64,000 nt of DNA from JALHVH01 sp964585685 (GTDB taxonomy: Bacteria > Acidobacteriota > Aminicenantia > Aminicenantales > Saccharicenantaceae), in the NCBI GenBank assembly GCA_964585685.1, contig CAZPEP010000064.1:104723-168722 (forward strand), read 5' to 3'. Positions 45,188 to 53,517 of this stretch are shown here, piece by piece. The notes beneath the pieces were generated by a model. That model did no database searches and had not been told where the DNA came from. It worked only from the letters and a program-made list of their open reading frames with translations. Made by a program: the position numbers and the translations under genes. Numbering within the stretch: position 1 is the stretch's first letter; every line of letters starts with the position of its first letter.

Positions 45188-46138
45188 TCACGGTTTATCC
45201 TTATCCGTCCGTGAAATCCGAGACGATCCCAGGCCTCGCCACCCGGCAACAAGACCCGGCAGGAGAAGGGTAAGCTTGGCGAATCCGCTGGTACGCCGGA
45301 CATAATCATTATACAAGATGCCGCTCAGCAGACTGCGCCCGCCCCTGATCAGCGAGATGCCGACACGCAGCAGCATGGACCAGTCGCCGCGGCGCAAGTG
45401 TTTTCCGAAGAAGGCGCCCTGGGTCCAAGCATAGAACCGGTACGTGGCGACCAGCTGGCTCTTGTCCCGCCAGGGGACATGATAGGCGACCACTTCCGGT
45501 GCATAGAGAATGGAAATTCCGGCACGCAAAGCTCGATACGCCCAGTCGTTCTCCTCGGCAGCCAAGAGATCCGTATCGAAGGGGCCGATCTGCCGGGCGG
45601 TCGTCAGCGCAAAGCCCATATTGGCGCTGGCAAGAGGACTGGACCATCTAACCGACGGGCGGATATAGAGGCGGGGATACTTGGAGGTGACTACAGTTGG
45701 TGGAATCCCCCCGCCGGCAGATCCGAGACGTCCAGTGATAATCGATGCGGGATTCCGGCGCAGCCGGATCTCCATCTTCTCCAACCAGTCGCTCTCCGCA
45801 AAACAGTCGTCATCGATTGCGGCTACAAAACGGGTTCGCACCTGCTCGATCCCCCTGTTTCGGGCTGACGCAGGGCTCCTTTTCGCCGACTGCAACTGCA
45901 AGGTCTTCAGCCCCTTCGCTGCCAAATCCTGCACCCATTCCGCCACATCAGGATTGTTTCCCTGATCAACAACAATGATGGAGGCCGGCCAGACGGCGCC
46001 GCAGGCGATCGATTGCAAGCATCGCCGGAGAATGGGCCGTCCCAGGGAAGGGATGATGACGGTGAGATCATCGAGGACCCGGCGCGTCGGTCTGTCCGCT
46101 TCGGGATGATCCCTTTGAGCAGTCTTGTCCTCGTCCAT
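45188..46138 (-). CDS. GT2 family glycosyltransferase
   Basis: 316 aa. LTVIIPSLGRPILRRCLQS, IIVVDQGNNPD, SPASARNRGIEQV, FVAAIDDDCF (DDD metal motif) and LAAEENDWAYRALRAG. C-terminal segment after residue 230 contains an amphipathic/hydrophobic helix. Start ATG 46138 has AGGAGAG 7 nt upstream; a GTG at 46156 is less likely. 163 nt of unrecognised sequence separate it from the convergent GT2 gene. Confidence 0.82.
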   Translation of the reverse strand: MDEDKTAQRDHPEADRPTRRVLDDLTVIIPSLGRPILRRCLQSIACGAVWPASIIVVDQGNNPDVAEWVQDLAAKGLKTLQLQSAKRSPASARNRGIEQVRTRFVAAIDDDCFAESDWLEKMEIRLRRNPASIITGRLGSAGGGIPPTVVTSKYPRLYIRPSVRWSSPLASANMGFALTTARQIGPFDTDLLAAEENDWAYRALRAGISILYAPEVVAYHVPWRDKSQLVATYRFYAWTQGAFFGKHLRRGDWSMLLRVGISLIRGGRSLLSGILYNDYVRRTSGFAKLTLLLPGLVAGWRGLGSSRISRTDKDKP

Positions 46139-46248
46139 TCTGGCTCTCCTGTCCACCTGAACGGCAACGCTGTTTTACAATGTCTCCGTCGATGGTCCAA
46201 AACATTGCCGCAGTCGAACGGGAAAACTGGTCCCGGCCCATAATCCCA

Positions 46249-47022
46249 TTATGATCTCCCGCTGGGGCTCCCTGAGCTTCCGCTTTCCCAGTAGGCTATC
46301 GCTTCGGCCACGGTCAGCACGCGGCAACCCGCGTTCAGCGCGGACCGGACGGCGGTTTCCAGCGTTTTGGGGGAACACCCCCACGGGCTGGGGCTGGTTT
46401 GCACGTCGTGACAATAGAATATAAGCCAACCCCGTCGGGCGGAAGTTATCCGGGCGAGGACCTGCAACCGTTCCGGGGAAACAGTGGTTTCATACAGGCT
46501 CTCCGATCTTAAGGCGTGCAGGTCGGCCTGACCTATGTGGATGCCCCCGCCGGTAATCCGGATGCTTTGGAAACGCGTGGCGCAACGCCGTTTGGCGAAT
46601 AAACCGTACGCTCCTTGGGGAAAGGCAAAATGCAACCGGTCCGGCAGGAGGCCCAGGGCCGCGAGGAAAACGGCGTTCCGGTCGAGTTCGGCGGCCAGCT
46701 GTGCCGGCGGAAGGCGGTTGCAGACGGTATGGAAGAAGGTGTGGCAACCTAGCTGATGGCCTGTGGCCAAGAGGGCTTCCAGGTCTTCCCGGGTATGGCA
46801 ATCCATACCGCCCTTCTGTTTACCGGTCAACCCTCCGGCTACGTAGAACGTCCCCCGGCAATCATGAGCCGCCAGTATTCGCCCGCCCAGGTTACAGGCG
46901 GTCCGGAAAGCGTCGTCGAAGCTGAATGAGATCACTCCGGGCTTGTGTCCCAGTGGCATCTCTCGTTTTATCAAGCGCCTGGCAAACCATCGATCGAGGC
47001 GGATCCATTGATTGGGGAGCAT
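46249..47022 (-). CDS. Polysaccharide deacetylase (CE4/NodB-type)
   Basis: 257 aa. FSFDDAFRTACN supplies the catalytic Asp pair, LGCHTFFHTVCN the zinc-binding HxxxH, and FAFPQGAYG the third motif. No signal peptide is seen, so it may act on cytoplasmic glycan precursors or use an unusual route. The gene is part of a minus-strand run from 47943 to 45188 with GT2 genes on both sides. Confidence 0.83.
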   Translation of the reverse strand: MLPNQWIRLDRWFARRLIKREMPLGHKPGVISFSFDDAFRTACNLGGRILAAHDCRGTFYVAGGLTGKQKGGMDCHTREDLEALLATGHQLGCHTFFHTVCNRLPPAQLAAELDRNAVFLAALGLLPDRLHFAFPQGAYGLFAKRRCATRFQSIRITGGGIHIGQADLHALRSESLYETTVSPERLQVLARITSARRGWLIFYCHDVQTSPSPWGCSPKTLETAVRSALNAGCRVLTVAEAIAYWESGSSGSPSGRS

Positions 47023-47058
47023 CAGGGTAAGCGCATACGATATTGCTTTTTCGTCCTA

Positions 47059-47943
47059 TCAAAACAGCCGTTTTACGCTTCGCTTAAGAAAATCTCTGGA
47101 ATATTTGATTATGTCATCATCTTTGATTCTTTTGTCATTGGTCATAAAGCCGCTGATGTATCCGTAAAAAAACATGAATCCAGCTCTCATGAATGGCTTT
47201 TTCGTAATGGCCGACCCTATAGAAATGCAGAGGATATGAAAAAAGTTATAACACAACATATAACGTCCCCGCCCCGATATAAAAAAGCCCTTCAGCTGAT
47301 TCTCTTTGGAAAATGTTTCCCGATGCTGAAAGGATTGAGCGGTCGATATTTTTCGAGCCTGGTATCCTCTGCTCATAATTTTGATGTCTGACGTCTTATC
47401 CGGAGATGGAGTGCGGGGGAAACCTCCGATCTCTCTAAGGATCTTATAATTATACAGCCTGGCCCCGCCGCGGGGGTGTTCATTATCATATTCGACGGTC
47501 CATGGACTCTCAGGATCACGGCCCGCCTGAATCAAAACGTCTCCCGAGACGACACCGACATCGGGATGTGAAGACAAATAATCGATCAAATATTCGAAAT
47601 ACCGCTTTTCCGTCGTGATATCAGAGTCAAGCAATCCGACGTAATCGCAGGAATCCAGCTTTCCCGCAGCCAGCAGTTGATTTAAAAATTCCATCCCAGC
47701 ATTAATAACGTTCCCGTAGCCTAGCCAACTATATTGTTTATTGATGCACCGGTTCAATATGTAAATCCATCTATCATTCGCGACTTCTTGAGCCAGAATG
47801 AGCGCAGAGCGATCGGTTGAATTATCATTGACTATGATCCATACATGGGGGCGCGCAGATTGATTCTTTACGGATTCTATGACTTGCTTGATGGTTGCCT
47901 CTTCGTTCTTAAGAGGCGTGATCAAAACATATTGGGGTATCAT
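47059..47943 (-). CDS. GT2 family glycosyltransferase, AT-rich
   Basis: 294 aa. YVLITPLKNEEATIKQVIES, WIIVNDNSTDRSA, YVGLLDSDIT (DSD metal motif) near residue 105, then VVSGDVLI and PDKTSDIKIM. The C-terminus is basic. Strikingly low GC compared with genes before 41 kb. Belongs to the minus-strand sub-operon with the deacetylase (gap 36 nt). Confidence 0.83.
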   Translation of the reverse strand: MIPQYVLITPLKNEEATIKQVIESVKNQSARPHVWIIVNDNSTDRSALILAQEVANDRWIYILNRCINKQYSWLGYGNVINAGMEFLNQLLAAGKLDSCDYVGLLDSDITTEKRYFEYLIDYLSSHPDVGVVSGDVLIQAGRDPESPWTVEYDNEHPRGGARLYNYKILREIGGFPRTPSPDKTSDIKIMSRGYQARKISTAQSFQHRETFSKENQLKGFFISGRGRYMLCYNFFHILCISIGSAITKKPFMRAGFMFFYGYISGFMTNDKRIKDDDIIKYSRDFLKRSVKRLF

Positions 47944-48098
47944 GGATCCGTCTGTTGGTGACTTTACAAGAGATTCACGGGACCGTCAATGTGGTTTATG
48001 GAAGATGCGGCAAAGAGGAAGGTGAAAATCGTCCGCAAGAGAGGCAAGACATTGATAATATGTTCTGTTAAAATGAGTTCCGAGTCGGCTTATGAGGA

Positions 48099-49208
48099 AT
48101 GAGCCCAATGCCTCTTGCCGGCAGTAGATTTTTCTTTGGCGGTGACCAACAGGCCGGCGGCCCTGAGAAAAAAATGCTTGACGATATAAGGTTGCGGACG
48201 GCAGATATCAAGCACCCGCTGGTTACCATTATTGTGACAAACTTCAATTATGAAAAGTATATCATTGCTTGCCTGAAGTCCGTTGCCGGACAGTCCTATC
48301 CTCATTATAGGTGCGTTATTGTTGATGACGGCTCAAAAGACGGCTCCGTAACCCTCATTGAAGAATTCATCCATTCTGGCGAATCACGGGACAAGTTCTC
48401 GCTGATCAGGCATGAGCATAATCGGGGGCAATTGGCCGCTTTCAAAACGGGACTGATGCACGCCGAGGGTGTCTTTGTCGTTTTTGTCGATGCCGACGAC
48501 CTGCTTTTTAAGGATTTTCTTGTGTCTCATATTCAGGCCCATCTGGATTCTTTGCCGGTTGCCTTTACGTGTTCGAATCATTATCAGATCAATGAAAATA
48601 ACGAGATCGTCTCCGGTAGCTATTCTGGTTTGACGGCGAAGATCGGCTGCCTTTATATAAGGCCAAGGCCGCTCCACCATTCCTTTTGGATCTGGACGTC
48701 CACCAGCTCCATGATGTTTCGAAAAACGATTCTTGATTTGATCATGCCGGATGCCGGCGAGCATTTTAGGGTCTGTGCCGATAATTATCTCTGTCATTTT
48801 GCGAATCTGATAGGTGGATCCAAACTTATGGGAGCCGTACACGGATGTTACCGCCGACACGGAGCCAACTTCTTTGGCGGCAATCCTGTTGTCGGGGGGC
48901 ACCTCCCTACGGGGAACCTGAAAAAGCATCCCAAACACCATATCCTCCGCCAAAGCATCCTGTCGCATCTGCTTCAGAATCATGAAAGCTTTTCTTCTTT
49001 GTTGTCGGAAAGAACTTTCTTAAAAACACTCTTGAACCTTGCCGGGCCCTCTGATCTTTTCCGGATCAAAAGGACATTCCCCGACTATTTCGTCGGCAAA
49101 TCCCGTTTTTTTTCGTTCAAGTTTGCAATATACAGCTTTTTATTAAGGACTGGATTGTTGTTTCGGAAACTCTTTTGTTTCCGGAGTAAAACTTTCAAAT
49201 ATGGCTAA
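48099..49208 (+). CDS. GT2 family glycosyltransferase
   Basis: 369 aa. VTIIVTNFNYEKYIIACLKS, CVIVDDGSKDGS, VVFVDADDLL (DxD), then a long C-terminal region without membrane spans. The first 25 residues look unlike the family; a downstream ATG at 48174 (MLDDIRLRTADIKHPL) may be the true start. AT-rich codons. Divergent from the gene at 47943 across 155 nt. Confidence 0.8.
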   Translation: MSPMPLAGSRFFFGGDQQAGGPEKKMLDDIRLRTADIKHPLVTIIVTNFNYEKYIIACLKSVAGQSYPHYRCVIVDDGSKDGSVTLIEEFIHSGESRDKFSLIRHEHNRGQLAAFKTGLMHAEGVFVVFVDADDLLFKDFLVSHIQAHLDSLPVAFTCSNHYQINENNEIVSGSYSGLTAKIGCLYIRPRPLHHSFWIWTSTSSMMFRKTILDLIMPDAGEHFRVCADNYLCHFANLIGGSKLMGAVHGCYRRHGANFFGGNPVVGGHLPTGNLKKHPKHHILRQSILSHLLQNHESFSSLLSERTFLKTLLNLAGPSDLFRIKRTFPDYFVGKSRFFSFKFAIYSFLLRTGLLFRKLFCFRSKTFKYG

Positions 49209-49718
49209 CAAGCCGTATTCGATCAGCCTTTGCGACTGACACATGCGACGGTCGAGCCCGTCTATGGCCATGGGGTCGTCGTAGGGGCCTTGCTCGATCA
49301 CCCGCCCCTAGAACAGAATGGAGATGCGATCGGCTCGGCGAAGAATGGCCGGCCGGTGAGTGATGACCAACGTGGCCCAAGTGCTCACGACCGGTTTCCC
49401 AAACATCAGGGCTTCGATGTTCTTGATGCCTTGCCCGGTGTTTTCCATGACCGGGTCGATCACGATAGCAGCCTGCCGGGATAAGTTTGCTAAATCCCGG
49501 ACTATTCCCAACATCGTCAGCGCCGTTCGCTCACTCCCGATGCTCCTGCATTGAAACGATGTCTGATGATAAGACTCCCAGCATGAAGGCGTATGGAACC
49601 TCGACAGCATATTCCCGCTAGAATTCCACCCGTCGCGCAAGCCGGATTCCAGCTCCGGTTTGATGCGGTGAGGTGAGACGGGAGTGATGACTGGATAATT
49701 TTCTGTCATGATGACCAT
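49209..49718 (-). pseudogene. Fused fragments of a glycosyltransferase and an ABC transporter ATPase
   Basis: Minus-strand reading gives VIDPVMENTGQGIKNIEALMFGKPVVST, the end of a GT4-type donor site. This is joined within one frame to TLVITHRPAILRRADRISIL, the switch-histidine region of an MsbA/HlyB-type ABC ATPase. After a stop codon at 49308 the same frame continues RVIEQGPYDD, the typical ABC C-terminal RVIExG motif. No complete gene exists. It records a deletion joining two polysaccharide-export genes. From 49719 to 49933 nothing is recognised. Confidence 0.65.
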
Positions 49719-49933
49719 CCCCCGCGTAGTGTGCCATCTGTTAAGTCATATTTCGGATAATACTATGGGATGATAACTCTATTGGGAATGAATGAAAGAA
49801 CGTCTTTCAGTATTGCCGTCATTTTTTCTGCGTATCCAAAAAGAAGGTTTCGCGGCGAATTGGATTTAGGGCTTCAAAATGTATAAACTGTCCAAAGAAT
49901 GGGGAGAGGGCCGGACAAAAGAGAGCGAAAAGT

Positions 49934-50785
49934 ATGATATTTTCTGTAATTGTTCCTTTTTACAATGAAGAAATATTCATCGAACGATGTATCCATTCTC
50001 TGTTAAATCAGGATTTTGATAGAAACGAATATGAACTAATTTTTGTCGATAACAATTCTGCGGACAGATCCGCGCAAGTTGTCAATTCGTATTCTGATAT
50101 CAATTTGCTTTCGGAGGGCAAGCGGAGCGCTTATGCCGCTCGCAACAGGGGCATTTTAGCGGCAAGTGGCGAAATCCTCGTGTTTACCGATGGAGACTGT
50201 GAAGCGGAAAAAGATTGGCTGACTCATATTTATGCAGGAATGAAGCATCTCAACGCCGGGATTGTTTTGGGAAGTCGTTGTTTCGCTTCGCACAAATCTA
50301 TTCCGCTTCGACTGTTAGCCGCTTATGAAAACGCAAAAATAGAATACGTTTTAACGACATCGTTGCCAAAGGAATATTGTTATGGGTTTACCAACAACAT
50401 GGCTGTCAAAGGAGAAATCTTCGAACAGTCCGGTCTTTTTCCGGAATTTGCCCGCGGGGCGGATACTGGTTTTATTCAGAAATACCTGTTTTCGGACCCT
50501 GAGGCGAAGCTGATTTATTTGCCAAAGATGCTTATCCGTCACTTAGAAGTCGGGCAATTCATAGATTGGTTAAACAAACAGGTTATCCGTGGCGAAAATA
50601 ATAAGCGGATTGGATTTGGCAGCAAGTACAAGACACTAACGGCGGCGATGAGATTGGCGGTTTTTAGGAAGGCGGTCAAAGAAAATGGCTATGGTTTCAG
50701 CAGATCTCTTATTCTATTTCTAATGCTATTGCTGGGTAATGCCTTTTATATCGCTGGTGAAATCAAAACTAAACTTGAAGGCTAA
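49934..50785 (+). CDS. GT2 family glycosyltransferase, AT-rich type-A paralogue
   Basis: 283 aa. FSVIVPFYNEEIFIERCIHSL, YELIFVDNNSADRS, VFTDGDCEAEKDW (DGD), FTNNMAVKGEIF, and a C-terminal hydrophobic end LLLGNAFYIAGEI. Colinear with 37663-38496. Among the lowest GC content in the window. Last gene of the polysaccharide region; the rRNA-derived fragments start 26 nt after it. Confidence 0.87.
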   Translation: MIFSVIVPFYNEEIFIERCIHSLLNQDFDRNEYELIFVDNNSADRSAQVVNSYSDINLLSEGKRSAYAARNRGILAASGEILVFTDGDCEAEKDWLTHIYAGMKHLNAGIVLGSRCFASHKSIPLRLLAAYENAKIEYVLTTSLPKEYCYGFTNNMAVKGEIFEQSGLFPEFARGADTGFIQKYLFSDPEAKLIYLPKMLIRHLEVGQFIDWLNKQVIRGENNKRIGFGSKYKTLTAAMRLAVFRKAVKENGYGFSRSLILFLMLLLGNAFYIAGEIKTKLEG

Positions 50786-50810
50786 ATGCGGATTGTTCTT
50801 TCCGCGCATC

Positions 50811-51096
50811 CGCCCCTGCGTTCGAAATCCGGGTTAAAAGGCCACGCGCAACTCGCCCTTTGTGTCGTCATATTGAACGCGGTTATTTTGTCTTGATAAG
50901 CTTTGTGGTCAAGCCTCGCGGTCTATTTGTACTGGTTAGCTGAATCCATTCCTGGACTTATATACCCGGCCTATCAAACGCGTAGTCTTCGAGTGACCTT
51001 CGGCTCCTTGCGGAGTGGGAGATATAATCTTGGGGGGATTCCCGCTTATATGCTTTCAGCGGTTAGCCCTGCAGGATGTAACTACCCAGCGTTGCC
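50811..51096 (-). pseudogene. Internally deleted copy of the rRNA-operon distal end (RRM tail, spacer, 23S 3' end)
   Basis: Compared with the intact region at 62.3-63.2 kb, this segment contains in the same order: a CGTTCGAAATCCGGGTTA tail from beside the RRM terminator (50811-50836), CGCGCAACTCGCC from the RRM gene (near 50845), and then from 50861 the 5S-23S spacer and the last approximately 190 nt of 23S rRNA, ending near 51096. The 5S gene and most of the RRM gene are missing. About 85-90 percent of bases agree by eye. Not a working rRNA. Confidence 0.85.
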
Positions 51097-51121
51097 TCTT
51101 CCCTGCACCGTCTTGGCCATT

Positions 51122-51151
51122 GGGGGAGGGACGCATTTACGTCCCTCCCCC
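51122..51151. repeat. GC-rich perfect hairpin
   Basis: GGGGGAGGGACG pairs with CGTCCCTCCCCC around a 6-nt loop. It lies between the 23S fragment and the end of the cyclase gene; no T-run follows on the minus strand, so it could block read-through from either side but is not a canonical terminator. Confidence 0.6.
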
Positions 51152-51176
51152 TTCGATTCTTCTCAAAGCATCCAGG

Positions 51177-51207
51177 CAAAAGGCCGCTCGTTCAGCGAAG
51201 GCCTTTC
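51177..51207 (-). terminator. Terminator of the tandem cyclase gene
   Basis: Read on the minus strand, AAAGGCC pairs with GGCCTTTT around a loop holding an inner GCT/AGC stem, 18 nt after the stop codon at 51225. The short T-tract makes it a modest intrinsic terminator. Confidence 0.6.
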
Positions 51208-51224
51208 ACCTCATGCACCGTTCT

Positions 51225-52967
51225 TCAGGGCAGGATGGCAAAGGCACGGCCAGACTGGCCCGAGCCGATGGTTTTGGGGGCCCCGTAGAGGAAGAAGGCG
51301 CCGGTGTTGGGCAGATCACCGGTGTTCATCACCATCTCCACGTAGACCATCCCCTGGCCCAGTCCCAACACATGGGTGTCAAACCAGTCCGAGCCGCCCA
51401 TGGACGGGATATCGGCCACCATGTTCTTGATGCCCTTCTTGGCCAGGTAATCGACCAGCTCAGCCGACGGAGCCGGCCAGCCCTCTGCCTTGCCGTTCTG
51501 GACATCGGGCACGCAGCGATTGCCCTCCGGGAACGGCTTGTAGTACTTGTCGTCATACCCGGTCCGCAGCAGGACGACGTCGCCCGCCTGCAGCGGCCCG
51601 TACTTGGCCTCGAAGGCCTTGACCACATCCACCTTGATGGAGGGCTTCTTGCCCGGTCCGGCCGTCCCTTCCATCAATCCCACGTCCACGACCTTCAAGG
51701 GGCCCTGGAAAAACTCCATGGGAACCTTGTCGTTGGTCATGGTGCTGTGGGGGAGCGGGCCCCACTTGGCCTCGTAAGCTTTGACGATGGGCTGATAGTC
51801 CGCGAGGTAATCGGTAACCTTGAATCCCGGGGGCGGGACGAAGTGGGTGGGGGTATCGTGATGGGTGCCCGTATGCTCGTCCAGCATCGTGAACTCGGTA
51901 TTATACGGGAAATTCGGTCCCCAGATGTGCGTCTGGACGATCTTGATCGGGAAGTGGCCCGGCCAGGAGCAAGGCCAATTGGGGGACAGAAGCGTGGTCA
52001 TGTCCACCACCTTGCCGGCCACGGCGGAGGCAATGAGGGGCTTGGCATCGGGGCCGACGATGGCGATGGCACGGCCGATGGCACCGCTGGCGCCTTCGGT
52101 CTTCAGGGGGAGCCAGGCAAAGAAGGCGCTGCCGTCCGCGGGAAGCTTGTCTAGGTTAGCGGCGCACTCTACATAGATCATCTCCCGGCCCAGCCCGGCC
52201 CAGTGGGTCATGATGGCCTTCCTGCCGGTCACATCGCCCATGCTCGGGGCGTCGATCACCAGATTCTTGACGCCCTTCTCCTGCAGGTAGATCACGGTCT
52301 CCGGGGTGGGGGTGGGCCAACCCTCGGACTTAAACGAGAGGGGATCCGGAGCATAGGCGTTCCCCGCCGGGAACTTTGCATACTTCTTGTCCCACTTGGT
52401 CATGAAAGCCACGATTTCCCCGGCCTTGATCGGGCCGTACTTGGCCTCATGCTTCTGGATGTCGGCCACCGTGATATCAGGACCGCCTTGGGCCCACTTG
52501 TCCTTGGGAATCGTTCCCTCCAGATAGGTCACATCCACCACCCGCAGGGGACCGACCATCTGGGTCACGGGGACCTTGTCGTTGCAGGTCGTCGTGAATG
52601 ACCGGGGCCCGTACTTCGATTCGTACTCCTTCAGAACCCCCTTGACGAAATCGCCATAGGTGTTGTTGTCGAAGCCGGGGGTCGGGATGAAATGCCGCGG
52701 GGAATCGTAATGGGTGGCGACATGGGAATCGAAGACTTGGGTCTGGGTCCAGTAGGGGCCCACGTAGCCGCTGTGGGGGTTGAAATTCACCGTCAAATTG
52801 GGGATCGTGTTGTTGGCGGGCCACCAACCCGGCATGTCCATGGCAACCACCAGCGAGAGATCAACGACCTCACCCTTTTTGACCGGGGTTTTGAAGTCGG
52901 CGAAGCCGATGGTAGCGGACGCCAGGATGAAAATGGCCGCCATTGCAAGAGTCAAACACTTTCGCAT
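51225..52967 (-). CDS. Secreted tandem cyclase/kynurenine-formamidase-like protein
   Basis: 580 aa. Signal peptide of about 23 residues (MRKCLTLAMAAIFILASATIGFA). Two cyclase (PF04199) domains follow. Domain 1 has FDSHVATHYDSPRHF near residue 80 and domain 2 DEHTGTHHDTPTHF near 365, both matching the metal-binding HxGTHxDxPxHF motif; domain 1 has A for G in HxGTH. Each domain repeats CNDKVP/MTNDKVP, VVDVxxxEGT, and SMG segments, so the gene arose by internal duplication. Single-domain relatives hydrolyse formyl-kynurenine or other amides with Zn/Mn. The export signal makes tryptophan catabolism unlikely; substrate unknown. Confidence 0.85.
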   Translation of the reverse strand: MRKCLTLAMAAIFILASATIGFADFKTPVKKGEVVDLSLVVAMDMPGWWPANNTIPNLTVNFNPHSGYVGPYWTQTQVFDSHVATHYDSPRHFIPTPGFDNNTYGDFVKGVLKEYESKYGPRSFTTTCNDKVPVTQMVGPLRVVDVTYLEGTIPKDKWAQGGPDITVADIQKHEAKYGPIKAGEIVAFMTKWDKKYAKFPAGNAYAPDPLSFKSEGWPTPTPETVIYLQEKGVKNLVIDAPSMGDVTGRKAIMTHWAGLGREMIYVECAANLDKLPADGSAFFAWLPLKTEGASGAIGRAIAIVGPDAKPLIASAVAGKVVDMTTLLSPNWPCSWPGHFPIKIVQTHIWGPNFPYNTEFTMLDEHTGTHHDTPTHFVPPPGFKVTDYLADYQPIVKAYEAKWGPLPHSTMTNDKVPMEFFQGPLKVVDVGLMEGTAGPGKKPSIKVDVVKAFEAKYGPLQAGDVVLLRTGYDDKYYKPFPEGNRCVPDVQNGKAEGWPAPSAELVDYLAKKGIKNMVADIPSMGGSDWFDTHVLGLGQGMVYVEMVMNTGDLPNTGAFFLYGAPKTIGSGQSGRAFAILP

Positions 52968-53104
52968 ACCAGTCTCCTCCTAATTTAATTTGAGTACCAA
53001 ATCGCTCATAAGTCCGGCGCCTCATGTCGAGGTCGCGCCTCTACTGCTAAGCGTCTATCACGAAACATAATTCGATAGCCATCCCCCCTTTCTATCGGCA
53101 AGAA

Positions 53105-53320
53105 TTTCCTTTTTGCGCCCGACACGGAATCGCCCGCTTCAGGCTAAGGATTGGCCCGTCCCTTCACGCGCTCATGATAGTCACGGCCCAGGCAGTGTGT
53201 CAAGAACTAAGTTTCCGACGGGCCGGAGCTCCGCGGGCGGTTCATCAGACCGGACAGCCGCGAAAGCGGCTAAACGAGGATAACTCCCTCCCCGCTCTCC
53301 TCGGCCGCCATCAAGATGAC
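53105..53320 (-). repeat. Repeat unit R1: IS91-like end, promoter and leader
   Basis: Sequence from the transposase tail (53205-53310), an outward promoter and a leader is shared with 54700-54930 and partly with 57350-57520. The transposase-tail part reads on the minus strand into LMAAEESGE, the uninterrupted version of the site where hairpin elements have entered the other copies. Confidence 0.65.
53174..53203 (-). promoter_or_regulatory. IS-end promoter upstream of the cyclase gene
   Basis: Minus strand: TTGACA (53198-53203), 18 bp with GGGCCG in the spacer, TATCAT (53174-53179). The cyclase ATG is 200 nt downstream, after a leader homologous to that of the Kre9-like gene at 54630. Confidence 0.6.
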
Positions 53321-53429
53321 CGGATCAAAGGCCAGGCGGGGCAGCAGTTTCAACTCAATAGAAAGTCATTTTTAGATGAGTGAGTTGGAGGATGGGCGAA
53401 GGATCCGTTTAATAATCCCCCCCGAAAAT

Positions 53430-53466
53430 AAAAAAGGGCGGACACCCCTAAGAGGGGTGCCGCCCC
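53430..53466 (-). terminator. Copied RRM-gene terminator, now after the Kre9-like gene
   Basis: Minus strand: GGGCGGC-ACCCCT / AGGGGTG-CCGCCC hairpin followed by a run of T with one A. It is a near copy of the terminator at 62302-62339, together with the CGTTCGAAATCCGG tail and the last few codons of the RRM gene (53495-53516). It stands 52 nt after the stop of the 53518-54630 gene and would terminate it. Confidence 0.8.
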
Positions 53467-53517
53467 TACGTTCGAAATCCGGGTTAAGCGGGTCTTAGAA
53501 CCGCTTGCCGCCGCCGG

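Noticed and set aside
50861..51096. Considered as a second functional 23S rRNA gene
   Set aside because: Only the last approximately 190 nt are present, with many differences, and the sequence then changes abruptly.
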